Origin: Actinokineospora spheciospongiae
GTDB lineage: Bacteria > Actinomycetota > Actinomycetes > Mycobacteriales > Pseudonocardiaceae
DNA: 43,932 nucleotides
Assembly: GCF_000564855.1 (NCBI RefSeq)
Contig: NZ_AYXG01000059.1
Coordinates: 1 to 43,932 of the forward strand
Direction: 5' to 3'
Under the pieces are notes generated by a model that was given only the letters and a program-made list of their open reading frames with translations, searched no databases and was not told the DNA's origin. Made by a program: the position numbers and the translations under genes. This document shows positions 18,455 to 26,318 of this stretch, in pieces (the first letter of the stretch is position 1; the number at the start of each line of letters is the position of its first letter).

Positions 18455-19789
18455 ATGTCCATGACCACAGCCACACCCAAGCTCGGTGGTGACTTCCACC
18501 GCCTGTGGTCGGCGTCCCTGGCGACCAACCTCGGCGACGGTGTCGCCCTGGCGGCCGGGCCGCTGCTGGTGGCGGGCCTCACCCGCGACCCGGCGCTGGT
18601 CGGCATGGCCGTGTTCGTGCAGCAACTGCCGTGGTTGCTGCTGTCGCTGTTCAGCGGCGCGCTCGTCGACCGGCTCGACCGGCGGCGCCTGGTCGTCGTG
18701 GTCAACCTGGTGCGCGCCGTCGTCCTCGGCGCGCTCACCGGCGCCATCGCCACCGGGCACGTGTCCATCCCGGTGGTCTACGCGGCGTTCTTCCTGCTCG
18801 GCACCGCCGAAACCCTCGCGGACACCGCCTCGGGGGCGTTGGTCCCCGCGGTCGTCCCGGTCGAGGCCCTGCCCGCCGCCAACGCCCGCCTCATGGGGGT
18901 CCACCTGCTGGGCAACCAGTTCGCCGGGCCACCGCTCGGCGCAGCGATCTTCGTGTTCAGCGCAGCGCTGCCGTTCGGGGTCAACGCGGCCACCTTCCTC
19001 ATCGGGGCGCTGTTGGTGCGCGGCATGCGCCACCGCGCGGTGCCACCCGACCCGGCCGGGCGGCGCCCGATGCGGCAGGAGATCGCCGAGGGGGTGCGGT
19101 GGCTGCTGGCCCACCGGTTGCTGCGGATGTTCTTCGTCTGCCTGTTCTTCATGAACCTCACGCTGATGGCCACCGTGTCGATCATGGTGCTCTACGCGAC
19201 CGAGCGGCTGGGCCTGCCCGCGATCGGGTTCGGTCTGCTCACGACGGTGATGGCGGTCGGCGGGCTGCTCGGCACGGTGCTCGCCAGTCGGTTGGTCCGC
19301 CGCTTCGGGGAGAGCCCGCTGATGCGGGTGGGCCTGCTCGTGGAGACCGCCACCCACTTCGTCCTGGCAGGCACCCGGTCCGCGTGGGTCGTGGGTGTGG
19401 TCCTGTTCGTCTTCGGCGTGCACGGCGTGGTCTGGGGCACGATCATCGCCGCCGTCCGGCAGCGGGTGGTGCCCGACCGGTTGCGCGGCCGGGTCGGCAG
19501 CGTGTCGATGCTGCTGTCGATCGGCGGGTCCGCCCTCGGTTCGCTGGGCGGCGGGCTGCTGGCCAAGGTGTTCGGCCTGACCGCCCCGTTCTGGACCGCC
19601 GGGGCCGCGATGGTCGTGCTGACCGCCGTGGCCTGGCGCGGTTTCGGGCCCGCGGCGTTCCGCGAACAGGCTCCCGGGAACCCGGTTGCGGACACGCAGT
19701 ACCCTGGGGGTACAGACGTCGATCCGGCCATCACCGGGGAGTCTCCGGAAGAACGGGCCTGCGCTCCGCCAGGGGAGCGGCCCCAGTAG
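18455..19789 (+). CDS. MFS exporter, EntS/TetA-like (MFS_3) family
   Basis: This is a twelve-helix major facilitator protein of 444 residues, probably a drug or metabolite exporter. The first helix follows the MFS_3-type start [16 protein letters not shown]. The loop between helices 2 and 3 carries the motif-A-like [11 protein letters not shown], with a second copy around L-V-R-R-F-G-E. The substrate cannot be read from sequence. The start is uncertain: GTG 18443, ATG 18455 and ATG 18461 are in frame without a clear ribosome site. After the last helix about 45 polar residues follow, and their codons (from about 19690) overlap the ileS promoter and T-box. Confidence 0.82.
   Translation: MSMTTATPKLGGDFHRLWSASLATNLGDGVALAAGPLLVAGLTRDPALVGMAVFVQQLPWLLLSLFSGALVDRLDRRRLVVVVNLVRAVVLGALTGAIATGHVSIPVVYAAFFLLGTAETLADTASGALVPAVVPVEALPAANARLMGVHLLGNQFAGPPLGAAIFVFSAALPFGVNAATFLIGALLVRGMRHRAVPPDPAGRRPMRQEIAEGVRWLLAHRLLRMFFVCLFFMNLTLMATVSIMVLYATERLGLPAIGFGLLTTVMAVGGLLGTVLASRLVRRFGESPLMRVGLLVETATHFVLAGTRSAWVVGVVLFVFGVHGVVWGTIIAAVRQRVVPDRLRGRVGSVSMLLSIGGSALGSLGGGLLAKVFGLTAPFWTAGAAMVVLTAVAWRGFGPAAFREQAPGNPVADTQYPGGTDVDPAITGESPEERACAPPGERPQ
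19700..19705 (+). promoter_or_regulatory. Candidate -10 for the ileS T-box transcript
   Basis: TACCCT (TAnnnT) lies inside the 3' end of the MFS gene. A start near 19711-19713 would give the ultrashort Stem I expected for actinobacterial ileS T-boxes. Confidence 0.5.
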
Positions 19790-19940
19790 AACCGGACGGG
19801 GCCAGCCCGTGACAGCCGGGTACGAGAGGTCACCGGGTTCCCGGTGGCAAGCGGGGTGGTACCGCGGCGCGGACCGGCGCAGGACCGGGACGGGTCGTCC
19901 CCGCGTGGGTCCGACCGATCTCGTACGAGGAGTGCCACCC
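19711..19940 (+). ncRNA. Translational T-box riboswitch controlling ileS
   Basis: This mRNA leader senses uncharged tRNA-Ile. The specifier loop contains the Ile codon ATC (19722-19724) within GACGTCGATCCGG. The T-box core AAGCGGGGTGGTACCGCGG (19849-19867) includes UGGU, complementary to the ACCA end of tRNA-Ile. GGGTGGTAC (19854-19862) can pair over nine bases (one U-G) with GTGCCACCC (19932-19940), which includes the last G of the GAGGAG ribosome site and runs to the ATG. Without tRNA this sequesters initiation; tRNA binding frees it. Stem I is ultrashort, as in Mycobacterium and Nocardia ileS leaders. The first 79 nt lie within the MFS coding sequence. Confidence 0.92.
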
Positions 19941-22900
19941 ATGGGTTACCCCAAGGCGACCAGTTCCGCCGCCGGGGACGCCGTCCCGGCGCAGCCGTCC
20001 TTCCCCGCCCTCGAGACCACCGTGCTCGACTACTGGGCGGCGGACAACACGTTCCAGGCCACTGTGGACGCCCGGCCCGCGGGCGACGACGGGGACAACG
20101 AGTTCGTCTTCTACGACGGACCGCCCTTCGCCAACGGCCTGCCGCACTACGGGCACCTGCTGACCGGTTACGTCAAGGACGTCGTGCCGCGCTACCAGAC
20201 CATGCGCGGCCGCCACGTCGAGCGCCGCTTCGGCTGGGACACGCACGGCCTGCCCGCCGAGGTGGAGGCGGAGAAGCAGCTCGGGTTCTCCTCGAAGAGC
20301 GACATCGAGGCGTTCGGGATCGAGAAGTTCAACGACGCCTGCCGCACCTCGGTCATGCGGTACGCCGACTCGTGGCGGGCGTACGTGACCCGGCAGGCGC
20401 GCTGGGTGGACTTCGACAACGACTACAAGACCCTCGACCTGGACTACATGGAAAGCGTCATGTGGGCCTTCAAGTCCCTGTACGACAAGGGTTTGGTGTA
20501 CGAGGGCTTCCGGGTGCTCTGGTACTGCTGGCGCTGCGAGACGCCGCTGTCCAACACCGAGACGAAGATGGACGACACCTACCGCGACCGGCAGGACCCG
20601 GCCGTCACGGTGGGCCTGCGGCTGCGCGCGCCCGGCACCGACCTCGACGGCGTGCAGGCCCTGGTGTGGACGACCACCCCGTGGACGCTGCCGTCGAACC
20701 TGGCCGCCGCGGTCAACCCGGAGGTCGACTACGTCGTCGTGGAGAGCGCGGGCACCAGGTACCTGCTCGCCGAGGCGCGGGTCGCCGCGTACGCCCGCGA
20801 GCTGGGGGAGGACCTGCCGGTCCTGGCCCGGTACCGGGGCAGCGACCTCGTCGGGACGCGGTACCAGCCGCCGTTCGACTTCTTCGCCGGGCGGGAGAAC
20901 GCCCACCAGGTGCTGGCCGCCGACTACGTCACCACCGACGACGGCACCGGTGTCGTGCACATCGCGCCCGCCTTCGGTGAGGAGGACAAGGTCGTCACCG
21001 ACGCCGCCGGGATCGAGGTGGTGGTCCCGGTCGACAGCCACGGCCGGTTCACCGCGGAGGTGCCGCCGTACGCGGGCGTGCACGTCTTCGAGGCCAACAA
21101 GCAGATCATCCGCGACCTCAAGGACGCGGGCCTGCTGCTGCGGCATGAAACCTACAACCACCCGTACCCGCACTGCTGGCGCTGCGACAACCCGCTGATC
21201 CAGCGCGCCGTGTCGTCCTGGTTCGTCGCGGTCAGCACGTTCAAGGACCGCATGGTCGAGCTGAACCAGCAGATCAACTGGGTGCCGGGGCACATCAAGG
21301 ACGGCCAGTTCGGCAAGTGGCTGGACAACGCCCGCGACTGGAACATCTCCCGCAACCGGTTCTGGGGCTCCCCGATCCCGGTGTGGGTCTCCGACGACCC
21401 CGCGTACCCGCGCGTGGACGTCTACGGCTCGCTCGACGACCTGGAGCGCGACTTCGGCACCCGGCCGACGGACCTGCACCGGCCGACCATCGACGAGCTG
21501 ACCCGGCCCAACCCGGACGACCCCACCGGCGCCTCCACCATGCGCCGGGTGCCGGAGGTGCTCGACTGCTGGTTCGAGTCGGGCTCGATGTCCTTCGCCC
21601 AGGTGCACTACCCGTTCGAGAACCGCGAGTGGTTCGAGGACCACTACCCGGGTGACTTCATCGTCGAGTACAACGGGCAGACCCGCGGCTGGTTCTACAC
21701 GCTGCACGTGCTCGCCACCGCCCTGTTCGACCGGCCCGCGTTCACCAACTGCGTGGCGCACGGCATCGTGCTCGGCGACGACGGGCAGAAGATGTCCAAG
21801 TCGCGCAAGAACTACCCGGACGTCAACGAGGTCTTCGACCGCGACGGCTCCGACGCCATGCGGTGGTTCCTCATGGCCAGCCCGATCCTGCGCGGCGGCG
21901 ACCTGGTCGTCACCGAGCGGGGCATCCGCGACGCGGTGCGCCAGGCGGTGCTGCCGCTGTGGAACTCCTGGTACTTCCTCGCCCTCTACGCCAACGCCGA
22001 GGGCACCGACGGCACCTGGCGGACCGACTCGCCGCACGTGCTCGACCGCTACGCGCTGGCCAAGACCCGGCAGCTCGTGGAGTCGGTGACGGCTGCGCTG
22101 GACACCTACGACATCTCCGGGGCGTGCCAGTCGGTGCGCGAGTACCTGGAGGTGCTGACCAACTGGTACGTCCGCCGGTCGCGGGACCGGTTCTGGTCCG
22201 GCGACACCGACGCCATCGACACCCTGCACACCGTGCTGGAGGTCGTCTCCCGGCTGGCCGCGCCGCTGCTGCCGCTGACCACCGAGGAGGTGTGGCGGGG
22301 GCTGACCGGCGGTCGCTCGGTGCACCTGGCCGACTGGCCGGACGCCGGGGCGCTGCCCGCCGACGACGCACTGGTGGCGGGCATGGACCGGGTGCGGCAG
22401 GTGTGCTCGTCGGCGCTGGCGCTGCGCAAGGCCAACAAGCTGCGCGTGCGGCTGCCGCTGGCGAAGCTGCTGGTGGCGGCCGAGGACGCGGCGGTGCTGG
22501 AGCCGTTCGCGTCGCTGATCTCCGACGAGGTCAACGTCAAGGCGGTCGAGCTGACGACCGACGTGGCCGCGCACGGCCGGTTCGAGCTGGCGGTCAACGC
22601 CCGCGCCTGCGGGCCGCGGCTGGGCAAGGACGTGCAGAAGGTCATCAAGGCGGTCAAGGCCGGGGAGTGGAGCACCACCGACGCCGGTGCCGTGGTGGCG
22701 GCCGGGGTGGAACTGCTCGACGGCGAGTACGACCGGCGCCTGGTCGCGGTGGACGCCGGGGCCACCGCCGAGCTGCCCGGCAGCTCCGGGCTGGTCGTGC
22801 TGGACACCGAGGTCACCCCGGAACTGGCCGCCGAGGGCCTGGCCCGCGACCTGATCCGGGTCGTGCAGCAGGCCCGCCGCGACGCCGGGTTGCAGGTGTC

Positions 22901-23081
22901 GGACCGGATCGCGCTGACCGTCGACGCCCCCGGAGAGGTGCTTGACGCCGTGCGCGTGCACGAGGCGTTCGTGGCGGGGGAGACCCTGGCCGACTCGGTC
23001 GCGTACGCCCTGGTCGAGGGCGGTTCCGCCGGGACCGTGGGCGATGGCGTGCAGGTCCGCGTGGACGTCCGGCGCGGCTGA
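19941..23081 (+). CDS. ileS: Isoleucyl-tRNA synthetase, eukaryote-like (IleRS2) type
   Basis: It charges tRNA-Ile. The 1046-residue class I enzyme has the HIGH-box variant H69-Y-G-H72 in [16 protein letters not shown], the editing (CP1) domain in between, and K617-M-S-K-S621. The spacing, the GLPHYGH wording and the C-terminal region place it with the eukaryote-like IleRS2 group, which is generally less sensitive to mupirocin than IleRS1; sensitivity here is inferred. ATG 19941 is chosen over longer starts because GAGGAG lies 8 nt upstream and because the leader between 19711 and 19940 is a T-box. A stable hairpin follows the gene. Confidence 0.97.
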   Translation: MGYPKATSSAAGDAVPAQPSFPALETTVLDYWAADNTFQATVDARPAGDDGDNEFVFYDGPPFANGLPHYGHLLTGYVKDVVPRYQTMRGRHVERRFGWDTHGLPAEVEAEKQLGFSSKSDIEAFGIEKFNDACRTSVMRYADSWRAYVTRQARWVDFDNDYKTLDLDYMESVMWAFKSLYDKGLVYEGFRVLWYCWRCETPLSNTETKMDDTYRDRQDPAVTVGLRLRAPGTDLDGVQALVWTTTPWTLPSNLAAAVNPEVDYVVVESAGTRYLLAEARVAAYARELGEDLPVLARYRGSDLVGTRYQPPFDFFAGRENAHQVLAADYVTTDDGTGVVHIAPAFGEEDKVVTDAAGIEVVVPVDSHGRFTAEVPPYAGVHVFEANKQIIRDLKDAGLLLRHETYNHPYPHCWRCDNPLIQRAVSSWFVAVSTFKDRMVELNQQINWVPGHIKDGQFGKWLDNARDWNISRNRFWGSPIPVWVSDDPAYPRVDVYGSLDDLERDFGTRPTDLHRPTIDELTRPNPDDPTGASTMRRVPEVLDCWFESGSMSFAQVHYPFENREWFEDHYPGDFIVEYNGQTRGWFYTLHVLATALFDRPAFTNCVAHGIVLGDDGQKMSKSRKNYPDVNEVFDRDGSDAMRWFLMASPILRGGDLVVTERGIRDAVRQAVLPLWNSWYFLALYANAEGTDGTWRTDSPHVLDRYALAKTRQLVESVTAALDTYDISGACQSVREYLEVLTNWYVRRSRDRFWSGDTDAIDTLHTVLEVVSRLAAPLLPLTTEEVWRGLTGGRSVHLADWPDAGALPADDALVAGMDRVRQVCSSALALRKANKLRVRLPLAKLLVAAEDAAVLEPFASLISDEVNVKAVELTTDVAAHGRFELAVNARACGPRLGKDVQKVIKAVKAGEWSTTDAGAVVAAGVELLDGEYDRRLVAVDAGATAELPGSSGLVVLDTEVTPELAAEGLARDLIRVVQQARRDAGLQVSDRIALTVDAPGEVLDAVRVHEAFVAGETLADSVAYALVEGGSAGTVGDGVQVRVDVRRG

Positions 23082-23095
23082 CCGGAACCGTTCGG

Positions 23096-23127
23096 CGGCG
23101 GGGGTGCCCTTCGGGGTGCCCCCGCCG
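23096..23127 (+). terminator. ileS terminator with UUCG tetraloop
   Basis: CGGCGGGGG (23096-23104) pairs with CCCCCGCCG (23119-23127). It continues through two G-U pairs and three G-C pairs to a C-UUCG-G tetraloop. It starts 14 nt after the ileS stop. Confidence 0.8.
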
Positions 23128-23237
23128 TTGTGCGTTCGTCACCACGGGGAACTGGTCCGGTCCCCGGGCGGCCGGCACGCTGGGGGCAGCGCGACGTCCG
23201 CGCGTCGGGGGTACTGGGGTTCCACTGGGGGTTTCGC

Positions 23238-24866
23238 GTGTCCGAGACGCGCAAGCGCTGGATACTGTCCATCGGCGGTGCCGCCGTCCTGGCGGTCGTC
23301 CTGCTCGCCTGGTTCGTGCTGTTGCCCGACGCGCGGCCGTCGCCCGCACCGCCGGACAGGGTCGCGGCGCAGGGCCGGGCCGCCGCTCCGCTCACGGCGG
23401 CGCAGACCGCGCAGGCGTTCCTCGACCGGGTCCGCCGGGGTGATCACGCGGGCGCGGGCGCGTTGACCGACAACGCCCCCGCCGCCACCCAGGCGCTGAC
23501 CGACATCCGCACCGCCCTGGGCGCGCAGGGCGTGGTGTTCGCGCTGGACCCGGTGGAGCCCGCCGCGGGCGCGGTCGAGGCGCAGGAGGCGTTCACCACG
23601 ACCTGGACCCTCGGGTCCGGCAAGGCGTGGGCGTACTCCAACACCCTGCGCGTGGTCCGCACCGGCGAGACCTGGCTGGTGGCCTGGACACCGGCGGTCA
23701 TCCACCCGCGGCTCGCGGTCGGGCAGCGGCTCGCTCACCTCGCCGCCCAGCAGAACACCGTCGCCGTGGTCGGCGCGGGCGGCGCCCCGCTGTTCACCTG
23801 GTCCGGGACCGACCTCGCCCCGGTGGGGGACACGCGGGTGGACCCGACGCTGGCGAGCGCGATCAAGAAGGGCGCCACCCCGGCGACCGGGGCAGGCGAC
23901 GGCGTGGTGGCCGCGGTCGACGCGAACGGCACGCCGGTGGCCACGCTGTTCGGGACCGCGCCGCCGCCCGCCGAACCGGTGGCGACGACCCTGGACCCGA
24001 AGGTCCAGGCCGCCGCGAACGCCGCCGTCGCGGGCGCGGGGAAGCCGACCACCCTGGTCGCCCTGCGCCCCTCCACCGGCGGCATCCTCGCCGTCGCCAC
24101 CTCGGGCGGCTCCGACGGCGCCCGCGCGTTCAGCGGCCTGTACCCGCCGGGCTCCACGTTCAAGGTCGTCACCGCCGACGCCGTGCTCAGCGCGGGCGCG
24201 ACGACCATCGACACCGTGCTGCCCTGCCCCGGCACGCAGACCATCGGCACCCGCACCATCCGCAACGCCGACTTCGACCTGGGCCCGGTGCCGCTGCGCA
24301 CGGCGTTCGCCCAGTCCTGCAACACCACCTTCGCCGCGCTCGCGGGTGACCTGCCCGCCGACGCGCTGTCCACCGCCGCGGCCCGGTTCGGCCTGGCCGC
24401 GGACTTCTCGGTGCCCGGCCTGAACACCCAGACCGGGCGCGTGCCACCGGCCGGGGACCGCTCGGAGCAGGTGGAGAACAGCATCGGCCAGGGCACCGTG
24501 CGGGTCAGCCCGTTCGGCATGGCGCTGGTGTCGGCCACCGTCGCGCACGGCGGCGCGGTCACCCCCCGGCTGTTCACGGGCGTCGACACGACCGTCAACA
24601 CCGGCTACCGGGGTCCGGCGGCGGCGACCGTGCGGTCCCTGCGCACCATGATGCGCGAGGTGGTCACCACCGGCCGGGCCACGGCGCTGGCGAAGTACGG
24701 CGCCTCCGGCAAGACCGGCACCGCCCAGTTCGGCGACGGCACCCAGGCGCACGGCTGGTTCACCGGTTACCGGGGCGACGTGGCGTTCGCCGTCCTGGTC
24801 GAGGACGCGGGCGCCGCTGCTCCCGCCGTGGACGTCACCGGCCGCTTCCTGGCCGCGCTGGGGTGA
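23238..24866 (+). CDS. Penicillin-binding transpeptidase with MecA_N-like domain
   Basis: This is a predicted extracytoplasmic peptidoglycan transpeptidase of 542 residues. It has a single N-terminal membrane anchor (about 9-30), an NTF2-like MecA_N-type domain (about 52-165), a short linker region, and a transpeptidase domain from about 270. The three active-site motifs are S306-T-F-K309, S360-C-N362 and K492-T-G494. MecA_N-type class B PBPs often have low beta-lactam affinity; that is possible here but not shown. It is not the standard FtsI. GTG 23238 is chosen because the anchor follows directly; the frame stays open upstream to 23130 but without a signal-like sequence. Its stop lies within a hairpin shared with the convergent sortase gene. 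Confidence 0.9.
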   Translation: MSETRKRWILSIGGAAVLAVVLLAWFVLLPDARPSPAPPDRVAAQGRAAAPLTAAQTAQAFLDRVRRGDHAGAGALTDNAPAATQALTDIRTALGAQGVVFALDPVEPAAGAVEAQEAFTTTWTLGSGKAWAYSNTLRVVRTGETWLVAWTPAVIHPRLAVGQRLAHLAAQQNTVAVVGAGGAPLFTWSGTDLAPVGDTRVDPTLASAIKKGATPATGAGDGVVAAVDANGTPVATLFGTAPPPAEPVATTLDPKVQAAANAAVAGAGKPTTLVALRPSTGGILAVATSGGSDGARAFSGLYPPGSTFKVVTADAVLSAGATTIDTVLPCPGTQTIGTRTIRNADFDLGPVPLRTAFAQSCNTTFAALAGDLPADALSTAAARFGLAADFSVPGLNTQTGRVPPAGDRSEQVENSIGQGTVRVSPFGMALVSATVAHGGAVTPRLFTGVDTTVNTGYRGPAAATVRSLRTMMREVVTTGRATALAKYGASGKTGTAQFGDGTQAHGWFTGYRGDVAFAVLVEDAGAAAPAVDVTGRFLAALG

Positions 24867-24894
24867 TCCGGCGCCGGGTGGTCCGCCTCACCCC
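24860..24894. terminator. Bidirectional hairpin between convergent PBP and sortase genes
   Basis: GGGGTGA (24860-24866) pairs with TCACCCC (24888-24894), with a nested GGCG/CGCC pair inside. The arms contain the two opposing stop codons, so one structure could end both transcripts. Confidence 0.55.
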
Positions 24895-25469
24895 GCCCAG
24901 CGGGCCGAGGCGAACACCACCACGTTGTCCTCATAGGACCGGCGGGCGCGGTCGAACGCGCCACCGCAGGTGATCAGCCGCAGCGCCGCCCCCGGCACCG
25001 GGCCGTAGACGGCGTCGGTCGGGAAGGCGTCCTTGGGGTACCGGCGCACCTCGTCGACGGTGAACACCGCCGCCGCGCCGTCGGAGCGGTGCACGGTGAC
25101 CCGGTCGCCCGGTTCGAGTTCGCGCAGCCGGGAGAAGACGGCGGGGCCCGCCCGGGAGTCGACGTGCCCGGCGAGCACCGCGGGCCCGACGTCGCCCGGT
25201 GCGGTCCCCTCGGCGTACCAGCCGACCCTGGCGAAGTCGGCGGGCGGTTCCAGTTCACCCGCCGCGCCGAGCCGCAGCGGCACCACTTCCCGTTCCAGGA
25301 CGCCGATCGCGGGTATCTCCAGTCCCACCGGCGACACCCGCACCGCCGCGATCGGCGCCGGGAGCGGGGCGGGCAGTGGCATGGTGGCGGGTGGTGCCAC
25401 CGGTGGTTCGGGCGCGCAGCCGGTGACCGCGACCAACGCCAGGAGGACCACCGCGGCGCGCTTCCTCAC
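24888..25469 (-). CDS. Sortase, actinobacterial class F-like, predicted lipoprotein or anchored
   Basis: A cysteine transpeptidase that attaches or cleaves surface proteins. The 193-residue product begins with a short basic-hydrophobic segment ending in V-T-G-C18, a fair lipobox. A Pro-rich stretch and the sortase barrel follow. Catalytic residues are H102 in VLAGHVDSRAG, C168 in RLITCGGAFDR, and an Arg from R174/R176/R177. The start is GTG 25469, overlapping the upstream gene's stop as GTGA; the open frame reaches 25547 but lies inside that gene. It is the last of three co-directional genes, and the upstream neighbour is the natural substrate candidate. Confidence 0.88.
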   Translation of the reverse strand: MRKRAAVVLLALVAVTGCAPEPPVAPPATMPLPAPLPAPIAAVRVSPVGLEIPAIGVLEREVVPLRLGAAGELEPPADFARVGWYAEGTAPGDVGPAVLAGHVDSRAGPAVFSRLRELEPGDRVTVHRSDGAAAVFTVDEVRRYPKDAFPTDAVYGPVPGAALRLITCGGAFDRARRSYEDNVVVFASARWAG

Positions 25470-26296
25470 CCCCGCGCCCGGGTGCGGAACCGCAGCGCGG
25501 CACCCGCGCCCGCCGCCGCCAGCAGGGACAGCACAGCCAGAAGCCACACCGGTGAGTCCACAGTGGACATACCGCCCGCACCGGTTTCCACCCCCAGCAG
25601 GGGTTTGACCTCCGGGCCTGCGCTGTCGGTGAGCGGTGTGCTCTTGAGCGCGCCGTCGGACTCGGTCACCAGCAGCGTCGTCGAGGTGCCCGCGCGGACG
25701 TCGACCTGCGTCGGTGCCCGCCCGGTGGACCCGCTCAGCACCACGTCGTGGCGGCCCTGCGGCAGGTCCCGGTACGGGGTGGTCATGCCGTAGGAGGCGT
25801 CGACGACGAGCGGGGTGCTCGTGCCGCCCACCTCGACCGTCACCGGGGCGAGCGCGGCGGTGCCCTGCACCACCCGGACCCGGCCCGTGCCCGGCTCCGG
25901 CGCGCCCAGGTCGTCGGTGACCAGGTCGCCGCGCAGCGAACCGCCGGGGCCGGTGGCGAAGACCAGCAGCGAGTGGGCGGTGGCGGCGGTGATGTCCACG
26001 GTCGCGGTCAGCGCGGGCGGGGAGGTCGGCGCGGCGTCGGCCGGGCGCATGGCCACGGTGTAGGCGCCCGCGCGCAGCGCGGAGTACGGGGTGACCGCGC
26101 CGTACCCGGCCTTGCGGACCACCACCTGCTCGGCGCGGCCGAAGGCGGCGAGGTAGATGTCGACCGGTGGTGCCCCGGGGGCGAGGTGGCCCAGGCGCAC
26201 CCAGCCCAGGTCGGGGCCGGGGGCGGCTCGGGCGGCGGGCGGGGCGCAGGCGAGGAGGAGGACCGCCGCAACGAGCGGTGCTGTCCGACGCGACAT
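25466..26296 (-). CDS. Secreted DUF4397 protein with C-terminal membrane anchor
   Basis: The 276-residue surface protein has a signal peptide with A-R-A cleavage near residue 24. Two beta-rich DUF4397-type units follow (about 30-105 and 138-210), each holding a V-R-x-x-x-G/A segment and a Y-G-x-x-T-P-Y motif. A linker, a membrane helix (about 251-268) and an Arg-rich tail (RFRTRARG) end the protein. That tail architecture resembles a sortase sorting signal, but no LPxTG is present; the nearest candidate is L234-G-V-E-T-G239, about 12 residues before the helix. Its function is unknown. ATG 26296 has GAAAGGAAC upstream. It overlaps the sortase gene by four bases. Confidence 0.82.
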   Translation of the reverse strand: MSRRTAPLVAAVLLLACAPPAARAAPGPDLGWVRLGHLAPGAPPVDIYLAAFGRAEQVVVRKAGYGAVTPYSALRAGAYTVAMRPADAAPTSPPALTATVDITAATAHSLLVFATGPGGSLRGDLVTDDLGAPEPGTGRVRVVQGTAALAPVTVEVGGTSTPLVVDASYGMTTPYRDLPQGRHDVVLSGSTGRAPTQVDVRAGTSTTLLVTESDGALKSTPLTDSAGPEVKPLLGVETGAGGMSTVDSPVWLLAVLSLLAAAGAGAALRFRTRARG

Positions 26297-26318
26297 CGTC
26301 GGTGTTCCTTTCGGGGGT

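Noticed and set aside
19686-19940. Longer N-terminus for IleS
   Set aside because: The frame is open upstream, but this stretch is the T-box leader and a ribosome site precedes ATG 19941.
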